Numbered from the stretch's first letter, positions 35,637 through 45,123 are shown. The stretch: 45,198 nucleotides of DNA from Flavobacteriaceae bacterium (GCA_947464335.1 CANHWG010000017.1:1-45198), one strand, 5' to 3'. Notes: generated by a model not told the origin, from the letters alone. Numbers and translations: made by a program.

Positions 35637-37289
35637 ATGATTACATCTTTATCTATTGAAAATTTTGCATTAATTGAAAAATTAAATATCGATTTTTCTA
35701 ATGGTTTTTCAATTATTACTGGTGAAACAGGCGCAGGAAAATCAATACTTCTTGGCGCTTTGGGTTTGGTTTTAGGAAAGCGCGCCGATTTAACCTCGCT
35801 AAAAAATAAAGAAGAAAAATGCATTGTTGAAGCTATTTTTTCTATCGGAAAATATAATCTTGAATCCTTTTTTGATACAAATGATTTAGATTATGAATCC
35901 GAAACAATTATTCGAAGAGAAATTCTGCCATCAGGTAAATCGAGGGCTTTTGTAAATGATAGTCCTGTTAATCTTCAGCAACTTCAAGATCTAAGTATTT
36001 ATTTGATTGATGTGCATTCACAACATCAAACCTTAGAACTGTCCGAAGAAGAGTTTCAGTTTAAGATTTTAGATTCTATTGCCAATAATCAATCATTATT
36101 AGTAGAATTTCAGTCTATTTTAAAAAACTATCGAAATTCAAAAGCTGAATTAGAAACTAAGAAAAACAAGTTTGCTCTAATTATTAAAGAAAAAGAATAT
36201 AATGAATTTTTATTTACAGAATTATTTTCGGCCAATTTAAAAACGGGTGAATTAGATGAATTAGAGCAACAGTACCAATCTTTAAGTAATGTTGAGTTTA
36301 TTAAAGAAAATCTAGCAAAACTTATATCAATAGCAAATGAAGATGAATTTGGAATACTTAAAAATTTAAAAGAATTTAAAGCGATACTTCAAAAAAATAC
36401 TGTTTTTACAACTGAATATCAGTTGCTTTATGAAAGAGTTGATTCAATATTAATAGAGTTTGATGACGTTGTTAATGAGATAAATAGTGAATCTGAATTG
36501 GTGTTTAATGATCCTGAAAAATTAGAATCTATTAATCAGAAATTGCAATTAATTTATACTCTTCAAAAAAAACATAGCGTTTTAACTGTAGAAGAATTAA
36601 TTGAAATTCAAAACGAGTTAGAAGCTAAAGTTGTTTCTGTTGGATCTTTAGAACAAGAAATATCATCTTTGGAAAACACCATAAAAGAGTTTGAATTGTC
36701 ATTAGATGCAATTGCCTCAAAAATAACCCAAAGTAGGAGTGAAGCTATTCCAAATTTAACAGAAAAACTGATAACTATTTTAAGCCAACTAGGCATGCCG
36801 AATGTTCGTTTTAAAATAGACATACAAACCACTCAACTGTATCAAAATAACGGAAAAGATTCTATGCAATTTCTTTTTTCAGCCAATAAAGGAACTGATT
36901 TTGGTTTGTTAAAAAAGATAGCATCGGGTGGAGAAATGTCTCGAATAATGCTCGCGGTAAAAGCTGTTTTATCACAATATTCTAAACTGCCAACAATTAT
37001 TTTTGACGAAATTGACACAGGTGTTTCTGGAGAAATTGCTAATAAAATGGGGCAAATTATGAAGGAAATGAGTCAATCGATGCAGGTTTTTGCCATTACA
37101 CATTTACCTCAAATTGCGGCCAAAGGAACTAATCATTATAAAGTTTTTAAAACTGTTTTGGGAGAAAACACCGTTTCTGAATTGAAATTATTAACTGTAG
37201 AGGATAGAATAACTGAGATTGCTGAGATGTTATCTGGAAAAGATATTTCTGACTCAGCTATGAATCATGCTAAAGCATTACTGAATTAA
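35637..37289 (+). CDS. recN: DNA repair protein RecN
   Basis: An SMC-like ATPase that acts at double-strand breaks. The 550-residue protein has the N-terminal ATPase half with Walker A GETGAGKS (29-36), HSQHQTLEL Q-loop region, a long coiled-coil middle (about 150-350) and the C-terminal half with ASGGEMSRIMLAVKA signature and Walker B PTIIFDEIDTGVSGE. It ends with ITHLPQIAAKG and the H-loop. Length is standard. It follows porD by 44 bases, with no visible terminator, and sits at the end of the bamD-led run before fabV's own promoter. Confidence 0.95.
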   Translation: MITSLSIENFALIEKLNIDFSNGFSIITGETGAGKSILLGALGLVLGKRADLTSLKNKEEKCIVEAIFSIGKYNLESFFDTNDLDYESETIIRREILPSGKSRAFVNDSPVNLQQLQDLSIYLIDVHSQHQTLELSEEEFQFKILDSIANNQSLLVEFQSILKNYRNSKAELETKKNKFALIIKEKEYNEFLFTELFSANLKTGELDELEQQYQSLSNVEFIKENLAKLISIANEDEFGILKNLKEFKAILQKNTVFTTEYQLLYERVDSILIEFDDVVNEINSESELVFNDPEKLESINQKLQLIYTLQKKHSVLTVEELIEIQNELEAKVVSVGSLEQEISSLENTIKEFELSLDAIASKITQSRSEAIPNLTEKLITILSQLGMPNVRFKIDIQTTQLYQNNGKDSMQFLFSANKGTDFGLLKKIASGGEMSRIMLAVKAVLSQYSKLPTIIFDEIDTGVSGEIANKMGQIMKEMSQSMQVFAITHLPQIAAKGTNHYKVFKTVLGENTVSELKLLTVEDRITEIAEMLSGKDISDSAMNHAKALLN

Positions 37290-37302
37290 AATGCAAATTT
37301 AC

Positions 37303-37310
37303 TACTTTTG
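37303..37310 (+). promoter_or_regulatory. Promoter -7 motif for fabV
   Basis: TACTTTTG followed by CACA, an exact consensus match 34 bases before the ATG at 37345. No -33 TTG at the usual distance. Confidence 0.55.
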
Positions 37311-37344
37311 CACATCAAAAAATCTAATATAAAATACATACTAT

Positions 37345-38532
37345 ATGATTATCGAACCAAGAATGCGTGGATTTATTTGTTTGACAGCACACCCTGAAGG
37401 TTGTGCTCAAAATGTAAAAAATCAAATTGAATATGTTAAGTCAAAAGGTACTATTGATGGTGCAAAAAAAGTACTAGTAATTGGAGCTTCTACGGGTTTT
37501 GGTTTGGCTTCTAGAATTACAAGTGCATTTGGTTCAGGTGCTGGTACCATTGGTGTTTTCTTTGAAAAGCCACCAGCAGAAGGAAAAACTGCTACACCAG
37601 GATGGTACAATTCAGCCGCTTTTGAAACTGAGGCAACTAAAGCGGGTTTATATGCCAAAAGTATCAATGGTGATGCTTTTTCAAATGAAGTAAAAAAACA
37701 AACCATCGATTTAATTAAAGCCGATTTAGGTCAAGTTGATATGGTGATTTACAGTTTAGCTTCTCCCGTTAGGATGCATCCTACAACTGGAGTTTTACAT
37801 CGTTCGGTTTTAAAACCTATCGGTCAAACTTTTTCCAATAAAACAGTAGATTTTCATACAGGAATTGTTTCTCAAGTTAGTATTGATCCGGCAAACCAAG
37901 ACGATATTGATAATACGGTGGTAGTTATGGGAGGAGAAGACTGGTTTATGTGGATAGATGCATTAAAAAATGCTGGAGTATTAGCCAATGAAGCAACAAC
38001 TATTGCCTATTCTTATATCGGACCTGAAGTAACGGAAGCGGTATACAGAAAAGGAACTATCGGACGCGCTAAAGACGATTTAGAAGCAACTGCTTTTAAG
38101 ATTACAGAAAGTCTTCAATCCTTGAGCGGAAAAGCGTATGTTTCTGTAAATAAAGCATTGGTAACTCAAGCCAGTTCTGCAATACCAGTAATTCCATTGT
38201 ATATTTCATTATTGTACAAGATTATGAAAGCAGAAGGTATACACGAAGGATGTATAGAACAAATTCAACGACTTTTTGAACAAAGACTTTATACAAGTGG
38301 AAATGTACCTACCGATGACAAAGGAAGAATTAGAATTGATGATTGGGAAATGAGAGATGATGTGCAAGAAAAAATAAAAACGTTGTGGGAACAAGCTACG
38401 TCAGAAAATCTTTCAGAAATAGGTGATTTAGCAGGGTACAAAGATGATTTTCTAAATCTTTTTGGTTTTGGCTTTGAAGGTGTTGATTACTTGGCAGATA
38501 CTAATGAATTGATACTAATTCAAAGCATCTAA
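37345..38532 (+). CDS. fabV: Enoyl-[acyl-carrier-protein] reductase FabV
   Basis: Reduces the trans-2-enoyl bond in the last step of each fatty-acid elongation round using NADH. The 395-residue protein is about 60 percent longer than FabI and has the FabV landmarks: opening MIIEPRMRGFICLTAHPEGC, GASTGFGLASRI cofactor loop (48-59), and the spaced catalytic pair Tyr234-x8-Lys243 in YRKGTIGRAK. FabV enzymes are known to resist triclosan. No other fab gene is in the window, and whether a FabI copy exists elsewhere is unknown. A terminator follows. Confidence 0.95.
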   Translation: MIIEPRMRGFICLTAHPEGCAQNVKNQIEYVKSKGTIDGAKKVLVIGASTGFGLASRITSAFGSGAGTIGVFFEKPPAEGKTATPGWYNSAAFETEATKAGLYAKSINGDAFSNEVKKQTIDLIKADLGQVDMVIYSLASPVRMHPTTGVLHRSVLKPIGQTFSNKTVDFHTGIVSQVSIDPANQDDIDNTVVVMGGEDWFMWIDALKNAGVLANEATTIAYSYIGPEVTEAVYRKGTIGRAKDDLEATAFKITESLQSLSGKAYVSVNKALVTQASSAIPVIPLYISLLYKIMKAEGIHEGCIEQIQRLFEQRLYTSGNVPTDDKGRIRIDDWEMRDDVQEKIKTLWEQATSENLSEIGDLAGYKDDFLNLFGFGFEGVDYLADTNELILIQSI

Positions 38533-38555
38533 ACAACTGTTAATATTTTTATAAT

Positions 38556-38590
38556 AAAAACCCGCAAATTTTATTTGTGGGTTTTTATTT
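38556..38590 (+). terminator. Rho-independent terminator after fabV
   Basis: CCCGCAAA (38561-38568) pairs with TTTGTGGG (38574-38581) with one G-U pair, flanked by A5 and T5. Its right arm contains a TTG that lies 19 bases from TACATTTA, a near-match -7 element for the next gene. Confidence 0.85.
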
Positions 38591-38631
38591 TATCAGTACA
38601 TTTATAGCATAAAACTTTTTAACTTAAAATC

Positions 38632-41049
38632 ATGAAAAAAATTACTTTAGTATTCCTATTTTTAGTAGGAACGATTGCTGTCACTTATGGGCAGTTATCA
38701 CAGGATTTTGAAGGTTCTTTTCCTCCAACTGGATGGACTATCGAATCTACAAATGCTACAAATACTTGGAATGCTCAACTTACTGGTTTGGTTGGTCAAG
38801 GAGCACAAGTAAATTGGATAGCAGAGCCACAAGATGAATCGTTGATTTCACCTGTTTTTACGGTGCCAAATGGTACTCCAAATTTAGAATTTAAACTTAG
38901 CATGAGTTACTTTTGGGCAGTAGATCCAAATGAGAATTATGATTTTATAGTTTCAATTTCAACAGATGGTGGAACTACTTTTTCACCTATTTGGGATGAA
39001 ACGGTTTTGGGAGTGTTTACAAGTTTTTCAGCAATTGATATTTCTATTCCTTTAGCTACATATGCTGGACAAACCAATGTTAAACTTAAGTTTCAATATG
39101 TAGGGAATGATGGAGCAGATTTGTATATTGATGAAGTTAACGTTAATATACCTCCAGCAACTGCCCCAGATTGCGTTACTTTAACGGCTCCATTAAATGC
39201 AGCTACTGGTATTAATTATTCGGCACCTGTTGTTTTAACATGGACAGCCGCAACAACTGGTTCTGCAGCCAGTTCGTATGATGTCTTTTTAGACACCAAT
39301 GCTAATCCAACAACTTTATTAGGAAATCAAGCTGGTTTAACTAGATCAGTTCCAGGTTTATTACCTTCTACAACATATTACTGGAAAGTTGTTGCTAAAA
39401 ATGCTACTGGTGATGCAACAGGTTGTTCTACATTTAGTTTTGTAACTTCGGCCAATCTATTTGCTCCGTATTGTGGACCTTTAGCATTTGCAACGGCAGT
39501 AGAACCTATCACTTTAGTAAATTTTGCAGGAATCAACAATGTTACTTCTGCAACAGTTGCAGGTGCAACTGCTCATGAATTATTTACCTCAATAACAGGA
39601 AATGTTACGGCTGGGTCTTCATACACTATCACTTTGAAAGGAAATTCAGATGGTAATTATACGAATCGTTTTATAGTTTTTGCAGATTGGAATCAAGATG
39701 GTGATTTTGCAGATGCGGGAGAAGCGTATCCAATAACACAAACTATTACAAACTCAACGGGTGTTGATGCGCAACAAGCGACACAATCTTTGATTGTACC
39801 TCCAACGGCTACTGTTGGAACTACTCGTATGCGTGTTAAAAAAATATTCGGAACTACAGATTTTGCTGATCCATGTCTTGGAGCTGGTTATGGTCAAGTT
39901 GAAGATTATACCTTAGCTGTTGCTGCTGTACCTGCCGATTTACCAGATTATGCAAATCTTCAATTCCCTGCTTCAGCTACAATTACTCAAGGTGGTAACA
40001 CAACTGTTTATGGTCAAGTTTATGAAGGTGGTTTAACAGATGTTGCCCCAAATATTGTTGGACAAGCTCCAGGAATTAATGCTTGGGTTGGAGTAAGTAC
40101 AACTAATACAAATCCGAACACTTGGACAACTTGGACTACAGCAACTTGGAATTCAGGTGCAGTGAGTAATAATGATGAATATCAATTAACTATTGGTGCT
40201 GCTTTGGCTCCAGGAACTTATTACTATGCTACCCGTTTTCAATTAAATGGTGGTGCTTTTGTATATGGAGGAATTAATCAAAGTCCACCAAACAATGGAA
40301 ATTTCTGGGATGGAACTACATTTGTTAATGGTATTCTAACCGTAAATGCTCCGTTACCTCCTGCAAATGATGAATGTGCAGGTGCAATCGCTTTAACGCC
40401 AGGTGGTGTTTTTACCGATAATGATATTGATGGTACTAATTTAGCGGCTACTTTAAGTGCTAATACTCCAATACCAACTTGTGGAAACTTTAATTTTGCT
40501 ACAACTGCAAAAGATGTTTGGTATAGTGTTGTTGTTCCAGCTTCTGGTAACCTAACAATTGAAACTAGTACGCACTCATCGGGAGCAGCAGGTATTGATA
40601 CTGTATTTTCAGTATATTCAGGTGATTGTACAACATTAGCAGAAGTTGGTTGTGATGATGATGGTGCTACTGAATTTGCTATTGGTTTATCTAGATTAGC
40701 TTTAACGGCTCAAACTCCAGGAGCTACATTACTAATTAGATTATTCGGTTATAATGGAGCACAAGGATTATATAGTATTTCTGCTTTTGATGGTTCTTTA
40801 GGAAATGGATCGTTTGATAGCGCAAATTTTGCATACTATCCAAATCCAGTAAAAAACACTTTGAATTTATCGTATAACAAAGAAATTTCATCTGTTGAAA
40901 TATTCAATTTGTTAGGACAAAAAGTAAATTCAGTTGAAGTTAATTCAAACGATACTCAAATCGATATGTCTAACTTGTCAAAAGGAGCTTACATGGTAAA
41001 AGTAACTTCTGATAATCAAGTTAAAACTATAAAAGTTATCAAAGAATAA
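38632..41049 (+). CDS. Large T9SS cargo surface protein (choice-of-anchor/FN3/GEVED/PPC-like domains)
   Basis: An 805-residue secreted protein. It has a signal peptide (about 1-20, ending VTYGQ), a MAM/cleaved-adhesin-like beta-sandwich (about 22-168, opening LSQDFEGSFPPTGWT), an FN3-like domain (about 178-270), a GEVED domain (about 340-430, FADWNQDGDFADAGEAY then GQVEDYTL), another Ig-like region (about 450-575), a PPC-like domain (about 578-710, NDECAGAIAL), and a type A T9SS sorting domain (about 734-805, YYPNPVKNTLNLSYN). No protease or glycosidase motif is visible, so it looks like an adhesin or surface-layer component. It is monocistronic between two terminators. Confidence 0.88.
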   Translation: MKKITLVFLFLVGTIAVTYGQLSQDFEGSFPPTGWTIESTNATNTWNAQLTGLVGQGAQVNWIAEPQDESLISPVFTVPNGTPNLEFKLSMSYFWAVDPNENYDFIVSISTDGGTTFSPIWDETVLGVFTSFSAIDISIPLATYAGQTNVKLKFQYVGNDGADLYIDEVNVNIPPATAPDCVTLTAPLNAATGINYSAPVVLTWTAATTGSAASSYDVFLDTNANPTTLLGNQAGLTRSVPGLLPSTTYYWKVVAKNATGDATGCSTFSFVTSANLFAPYCGPLAFATAVEPITLVNFAGINNVTSATVAGATAHELFTSITGNVTAGSSYTITLKGNSDGNYTNRFIVFADWNQDGDFADAGEAYPITQTITNSTGVDAQQATQSLIVPPTATVGTTRMRVKKIFGTTDFADPCLGAGYGQVEDYTLAVAAVPADLPDYANLQFPASATITQGGNTTVYGQVYEGGLTDVAPNIVGQAPGINAWVGVSTTNTNPNTWTTWTTATWNSGAVSNNDEYQLTIGAALAPGTYYYATRFQLNGGAFVYGGINQSPPNNGNFWDGTTFVNGILTVNAPLPPANDECAGAIALTPGGVFTDNDIDGTNLAATLSANTPIPTCGNFNFATTAKDVWYSVVVPASGNLTIETSTHSSGAAGIDTVFSVYSGDCTTLAEVGCDDDGATEFAIGLSRLALTAQTPGATLLIRLFGYNGAQGLYSISAFDGSLGNGSFDSANFAYYPNPVKNTLNLSYNKEISSVEIFNLLGQKVNSVEVNSNDTQIDMSNLSKGAYMVKVTSDNQVKTIKVIKE

Positions 41050-41069
41050 TTTTTTTATTCCTTATCTAA

Positions 41070-41100
41070 AACCATCCGCAATAGCGGATGGTTTTTTTTT
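41070..41100 (+). terminator. Rho-independent terminator after the large T9SS protein
   Basis: AACCATCCGC (41070-41079) pairs exactly with GCGGATGGTT (41084-41093) over a 4-base loop, followed by T residues. Confidence 0.92.
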
Positions 41101-41110
41101 ACATAATACT

Positions 41111-41118
41111 TATCTTTG
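41111..41118 (+). promoter_or_regulatory. Promoter -7 motif for the glycosyltransferase-coaE operon
   Basis: TATCTTTG, an exact consensus match 49 bases before the ATG at 41168 and directly after the preceding terminator. Confidence 0.5.
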
Positions 41119-41167
41119 TTACTCATAACCAAATAGGTCAACTTTTATAAAGTAAAAAAAATAAAGC

Positions 41168-42172
41168 ATGTATTTTTCAATAATTATTCCAGTATATAAT
41201 AGACCCGATGAAATAAGAGAACTACTGGAAAGTCTTGTAAAATCAGATTATACCAAAGAGTATGAAATTGTTATTGTTGAAGATGGTTCAACTATAGTTT
41301 GTAAGGATGAAGTTGAAAGGTTCAAAGACAAACTAAACCTTTCCTATTACTACAAAGAAAATAGTGGTCCTGGCGATTCCAGAAATTATGGAATGCATAA
41401 AGCAAAAGGAAACTATTGTATCATATTTGATTCTGATTGTATTATTCCAAACCAATATTTAACGGAAGTAGAAAAAGAGTTAACATCAAATTATGTTGAT
41501 TGTTTTGGTGGTTCAGACGCTGCTTTAGAATCGTTTTCAGCTATTCAAAAAGCCATAAACTTTGCCATGACTTCCTTTTTAACTACGGGTGGAATTCGAG
41601 GTGGATCTGAAAAACTGAATAAATTCCAACCTAGAAGTTTTAACATGGGGATTTCGAAAAAGGCATTGGATGCTTCTAATGGATTTGGAAATATACATCC
41701 TGGAGAAGACCCAGATTTATCAATCAGATTATGGAAATTAGGATTTGAAACTCGACTTTTTCCGAAAGCATTTGTATATCACAAACGCAGAATTGATTGG
41801 GATAAATTTTCTATTCAAGTAACTAAATTTGGAAAAGCTAGACCAATTCTTAACTCGTGGTATCCTGAACATAGTAAGCTAACTTTTTTCTTTCCAACGA
41901 TTTTTGTAATTGGAATATATTTTTCAATTGTCTTTTTGGCTTTTGGGGTAACTTTTCCAATATTATGTTACGCGTTCTATTTCTTTCTAATTTTAGTTGC
42001 AGCAACAATTCAAAATAAAAGTTTTAAGATTGGTATTCTATCATTAGTTGCAGTTACCAAACAATTTTTCGGTTACGGTTACGGTTTTATAGAATCTTAT
42101 GTAAAGATTATTTTGTTGAAACAAAAACCAGAAATTGCCTTTCCTGAATTATTTTTTAAAACAAAATCATGA
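41168..42172 (+). CDS. Membrane-associated family 2 glycosyltransferase
   Basis: A 334-residue GT-A fold glycosyltransferase. It opens with FSIIIPVYNRPDEIRELLES, shows EDGST and the GPGDSRNYGMHKAKG segment, the metal-binding DSD in IIFDSDCIIP, and GEDPDLSIRLWKLGF, an acceptor-site ED motif. The last 100 residues hold two or three hydrophobic segments (about 245-290), so the enzyme is tied to the inner membrane, as in lipid-linked glycan or glycosyl-lipid synthesis. Donor and acceptor cannot be read from the sequence. Its stop overlaps the coaE start by 4 bases (ATGA), so the two are coupled. Confidence 0.88.
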   Translation: MYFSIIIPVYNRPDEIRELLESLVKSDYTKEYEIVIVEDGSTIVCKDEVERFKDKLNLSYYYKENSGPGDSRNYGMHKAKGNYCIIFDSDCIIPNQYLTEVEKELTSNYVDCFGGSDAALESFSAIQKAINFAMTSFLTTGGIRGGSEKLNKFQPRSFNMGISKKALDASNGFGNIHPGEDPDLSIRLWKLGFETRLFPKAFVYHKRRIDWDKFSIQVTKFGKARPILNSWYPEHSKLTFFFPTIFVIGIYFSIVFLAFGVTFPILCYAFYFFLILVAATIQNKSFKIGILSLVAVTKQFFGYGYGFIESYVKIILLKQKPEIAFPELFFKTKS

Positions 42173-42753
42173 CTAAAATCATTGGATTAACAGGCGGAAT
42201 CGGAAGTGGAAAAACAATGGTTGCAAAATATATTGAATCATTAGGAATACCCGTATATATTGCAGATGATGAAGCAAAAACAATAATGGAAACCGATGAA
42301 GTTTATGAAGCCGTTAAAAAAGAATTGGGGACAGAAGTTTTTGATAACCAAAAATTAAATCGCAAAAAGTTAGCCCAGCTTGTTTTTACTAACTCAGAAA
42401 AACGAGATAAGTTAAATAAAATTGTACATCCACTTGTCAAAAAGCATTTTGATCTTTGGGTTAAAATGAATGAAAATGCCCAATTTGTTGTAAAAGAAGC
42501 AGCCATTTTATTTGAAAGTGGTAGTTATAAATATTGTGATGCTATCATTACAGTTACTTCACCATTAGAAACAAGAATTCAGCGCGTAATGCATCGCGAT
42601 AAAAGTGATAGAGCATCTGTTTTAAAAAGAATCGAAAGTCAATGGACTGATGAACAAAGAATTGCAAAAAGCGATTTTGTTATCCACAATATTTCTGTTG
42701 ATGCTACTTATAAACAAATAGAACAAATTCTGAATTTATTGAAAAATAAATAA
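42169..42753 (+). CDS. coaE: Dephospho-CoA kinase
   Basis: Phosphorylates the 3'-OH of dephospho-CoA, the last step in CoA synthesis. The 194-residue P-loop kinase shows GLTGGIGSGKT (6-16), the YIADDEAK motif for the substrate, KLNKIVHPLVKKHFDLW, and the lid RVMHRDKSD. The start overlaps the glycosyltransferase stop in ATGA. No functional link to the glycosyltransferase is apparent. 70 bases separate it from the histidine kinase gene, which has its own promoter. Confidence 0.96.
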   Translation: MTKIIGLTGGIGSGKTMVAKYIESLGIPVYIADDEAKTIMETDEVYEAVKKELGTEVFDNQKLNRKKLAQLVFTNSEKRDKLNKIVHPLVKKHFDLWVKMNENAQFVVKEAAILFESGSYKYCDAIITVTSPLETRIQRVMHRDKSDRASVLKRIESQWTDEQRIAKSDFVIHNISVDATYKQIEQILNLLKNK

Positions 42754-42791
42754 TTTTTGAGCCAGGTGTTAATGTTTGGTTAATGTATTTA

Positions 42792-42819
42792 TTGTATAAA
42801 TGTTAAAAAGTTAAATTTG
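42792..42819 (+). promoter_or_regulatory. Full promoter of the histidine kinase gene, implying a leaderless mRNA
   Basis: TTG (42792-42794), a 17-base spacer, and TAAATTTG (42812-42819): a complete consensus. The -7 element ends only 4 bases before the ATG at 42824, so transcription would start at or next to the start codon. Confidence 0.65.
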
Positions 42820-42823
42820 TCTA

Positions 42824-44404
42824 ATGAATAAGTTGTTTTTTCGTTTACTAGTAATCTTAATGAGTATATCACTTATTGGTATAATTCTTGTTCAAGTTTA
42901 TTGGTTTGATAAATCTTTCGAAAATAATGAGGAACAATTTAAGTTTCATGTAAAACAAGTTCTAGGAAATGTTGCCGAGAAATTGCAAAAAAAAGAGCAA
43001 TATAACTATTTTGAAATGTATAATCATCTCAAAGATAGTATCGGTAAAGACCCTAAGAAAGATGATTTTTTAGAGTTCACAGTTTTTCAACGAGATTCTA
43101 GAACAAATGAAACCATAATTTATTCTAATAATATTGTTTCCGAAGATTACGGGATTTCGGGTTCGTTCTTTGATAAAAAATCAGATAGTGTTAAACTAAA
43201 AAATTTCACTTCTAAACGGAAAACAGAAATTTATAATGGTGATATTGATAATTCAAATTTTAAAAATAATATTACTCCAGATGTAACGATAGAAAAGACT
43301 GGACGATTGAATATTTTAGACAATGCACAATTTGAGATATTTTATAAAGATTATGCTGCATTAAAGCCCATTCAAGAAAGAATTTCGATTGAACCATTGC
43401 AAATATTATTGTCAGAAGAATTAAAGGAATATGGGGTTAATACTCCTTTTGAGTTTAATATTTATAGTAATGGATTAGCAACTAAAATTAAATCGGAACA
43501 CTTTAAGTATGAAAAGAAATCTACTTATTCTATTCCTGTTTTTATTGATAATGACGGAAACAATAAATACCAATTATTGTTAACATTTCCTCAAAAGAAA
43601 CGATTTTTATTTTCTGAATTAATAGGAATATGCATATTGTCTATTGTGTTTACACTCATTATCATTATAGCGTATTCAAGCGCGCTTAATCAATTAATAA
43701 GACATCGTCAGATTTCTGAAATTAAAACAGATTTCATTAATAATATGACTCATGAATTTAAAACACCAATTGCCACAATAAATTTGGCATTAGATGCTAT
43801 TAAAAATCCCAAAATAATTGATGATAAAGATAAAGTGCTTCGTTATTTGCAGATGATTAAAGATGAGAATAAACGTATGCATGCTCAAGTTGAAAATGTA
43901 TTGCGTATTTCAAAACTAGAAAAGAAAGAATTAGATATTACTAAAGAATCTAACAATATTCATAATATAATTGAAGATGCAATCGAACACGTTAATTTAA
44001 TTGTAGAAGACCGTAACGGTAAAATTACCACTCATTTAAACGCAACTAGAAGTTCTGTTTTATTAAATGAGGTTCATTTTACTAATGTAATTGTTAATAT
44101 ATTAGATAATGCTATTAAATATTCGCCCGAAGAGCCAATAATAGATATACTAACTGAAAATGTAAAAGAGTTTATCATTATTAAAATAAAAGACAAAGGT
44201 TCCGGAATGTCTAAAGTAGCTCAAAAAAGAATTTTCGAAAAATTTTATCGCGAGCACACAGGAGATGTTCATAATGTTAAAGGTCACGGTTTAGGATTGG
44301 CTTATGTCAAAAGAATAATTGACGATCACAATAGTGAAATATTCGTCGAAAGTGAAAAAGGAAGAGGAAGTACATTTATAATTAAAGTCCCACTCATAAA
44401 TTAA
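42824..44404 (+). CDS. rprX: Sensor histidine kinase, RprX type
   Basis: A 526-residue transmembrane kinase. A first membrane segment (about 7-27), a long periplasmic sensor region (about 30-262) of no known fold, a second membrane segment (about 263-286), then HisKA with the phospho-acceptor His310 in MTHEFKTPIAT, and the ATPase domain with NILDNAIKYSPEEP, KDKGSGM and GHGLGLAYVKRI. No HAMP domain is obvious. It is followed after 12 bases by its response regulator. The pair resembles RprX/RprY of Bacteroidetes, which respond to stress; signal and targets here are unknown. The promoter position suggests leaderless translation. The Met at codon 13 is a less likely start because it would cut the first membrane segment. 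Confidence 0.85.
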   Translation: MNKLFFRLLVILMSISLIGIILVQVYWFDKSFENNEEQFKFHVKQVLGNVAEKLQKKEQYNYFEMYNHLKDSIGKDPKKDDFLEFTVFQRDSRTNETIIYSNNIVSEDYGISGSFFDKKSDSVKLKNFTSKRKTEIYNGDIDNSNFKNNITPDVTIEKTGRLNILDNAQFEIFYKDYAALKPIQERISIEPLQILLSEELKEYGVNTPFEFNIYSNGLATKIKSEHFKYEKKSTYSIPVFIDNDGNNKYQLLLTFPQKKRFLFSELIGICILSIVFTLIIIIAYSSALNQLIRHRQISEIKTDFINNMTHEFKTPIATINLALDAIKNPKIIDDKDKVLRYLQMIKDENKRMHAQVENVLRISKLEKKELDITKESNNIHNIIEDAIEHVNLIVEDRNGKITTHLNATRSSVLLNEVHFTNVIVNILDNAIKYSPEEPIIDILTENVKEFIIIKIKDKGSGMSKVAQKRIFEKFYREHTGDVHNVKGHGLGLAYVKRIIDDHNSEIFVESEKGRGSTFIIKVPLIN

Positions 44405-44416
44405 AAATAAAAAACT

Positions 44417-45118
44417 ATGGAAAATAATAAAAAAATATTACTAGTAGAGGATGATCAAAACTTCGGGATTGTTTTAAGAGAGTTCTTATCGTTAAACGAT
44501 TTTGAAGTTACCTTGGCCAAAAATGGCATGGAAGGTTTTGAAAAATTCAAAAAAGACAATTTTGATTTGTGTATTTTGGATGTTATGATGCCCTATAAAG
44601 ATGGTTATACATTGGCAAAGGAAATTAGAGAAAAAAATAAAGACGTGCCTTTGATTTTTCTTACCGCTAAATCAATGAAAGAAGATGTTTTAAAAGGATA
44701 TAAAGTTGGTGCTGATGATTATTTGAATAAACCTTTCGATTCCGATGTTTTGTTAATGAAAATAAAAGCTATAATTCAAAGAAAAGCAGCCGAAAATAAA
44801 AACGAGCCTGCTAAATTTGAATTTCAAATAGGAAGATTCCTTTTAAATTCTAAACTTCGTTATTTAAAATTAGACGATAACGAACCTATTAAATTATCTC
44901 CCAAAGAGTCTGAATTACTCAAAATGATGGCTAATTACGAAAACGATTTGATGCCAAGAGAGTTAGCACTTACCAAGATTTGGAGAGAAGACAACTACTT
45001 TACCTCAAGAAGTATGGATGTATATATTGCCAAACTTCGTAAATATCTTAAAGATGATCCAGGAGTTGAAATCCTCAACATTCACGGTGAAGGTTTCCGA
45101 TTAGTGATTAAAAAATAA
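44417..45118 (+). CDS. rprY: OmpR-family response regulator, RprY type
   Basis: A 233-residue regulator. The receiver domain has the acidic pair EDD (11-13), phospho-acceptor Asp55 in LCILDVMMP, a Thr/Ser switch in LIFLTAKS, and the conserved lysine in LNKPFDSD. The C-terminal winged-helix domain (about 135-233) shows the OmpR-type LSPKESELLKMM and RSMDVYIAKLRKYLKDD and GEGFRLV. It follows the kinase gene by 12 bases and should be phosphorylated by it. RprY relatives are known to regulate stress responses in Bacteroidetes; the targets here are not visible. A terminator follows. Confidence 0.88.
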   Translation: MENNKKILLVEDDQNFGIVLREFLSLNDFEVTLAKNGMEGFEKFKKDNFDLCILDVMMPYKDGYTLAKEIREKNKDVPLIFLTAKSMKEDVLKGYKVGADDYLNKPFDSDVLLMKIKAIIQRKAAENKNEPAKFEFQIGRFLLNSKLRYLKLDDNEPIKLSPKESELLKMMANYENDLMPRELALTKIWREDNYFTSRSMDVYIAKLRKYLKDDPGVEILNIHGEGFRLVIKK

Positions 45119-45123
45119 ACAAC

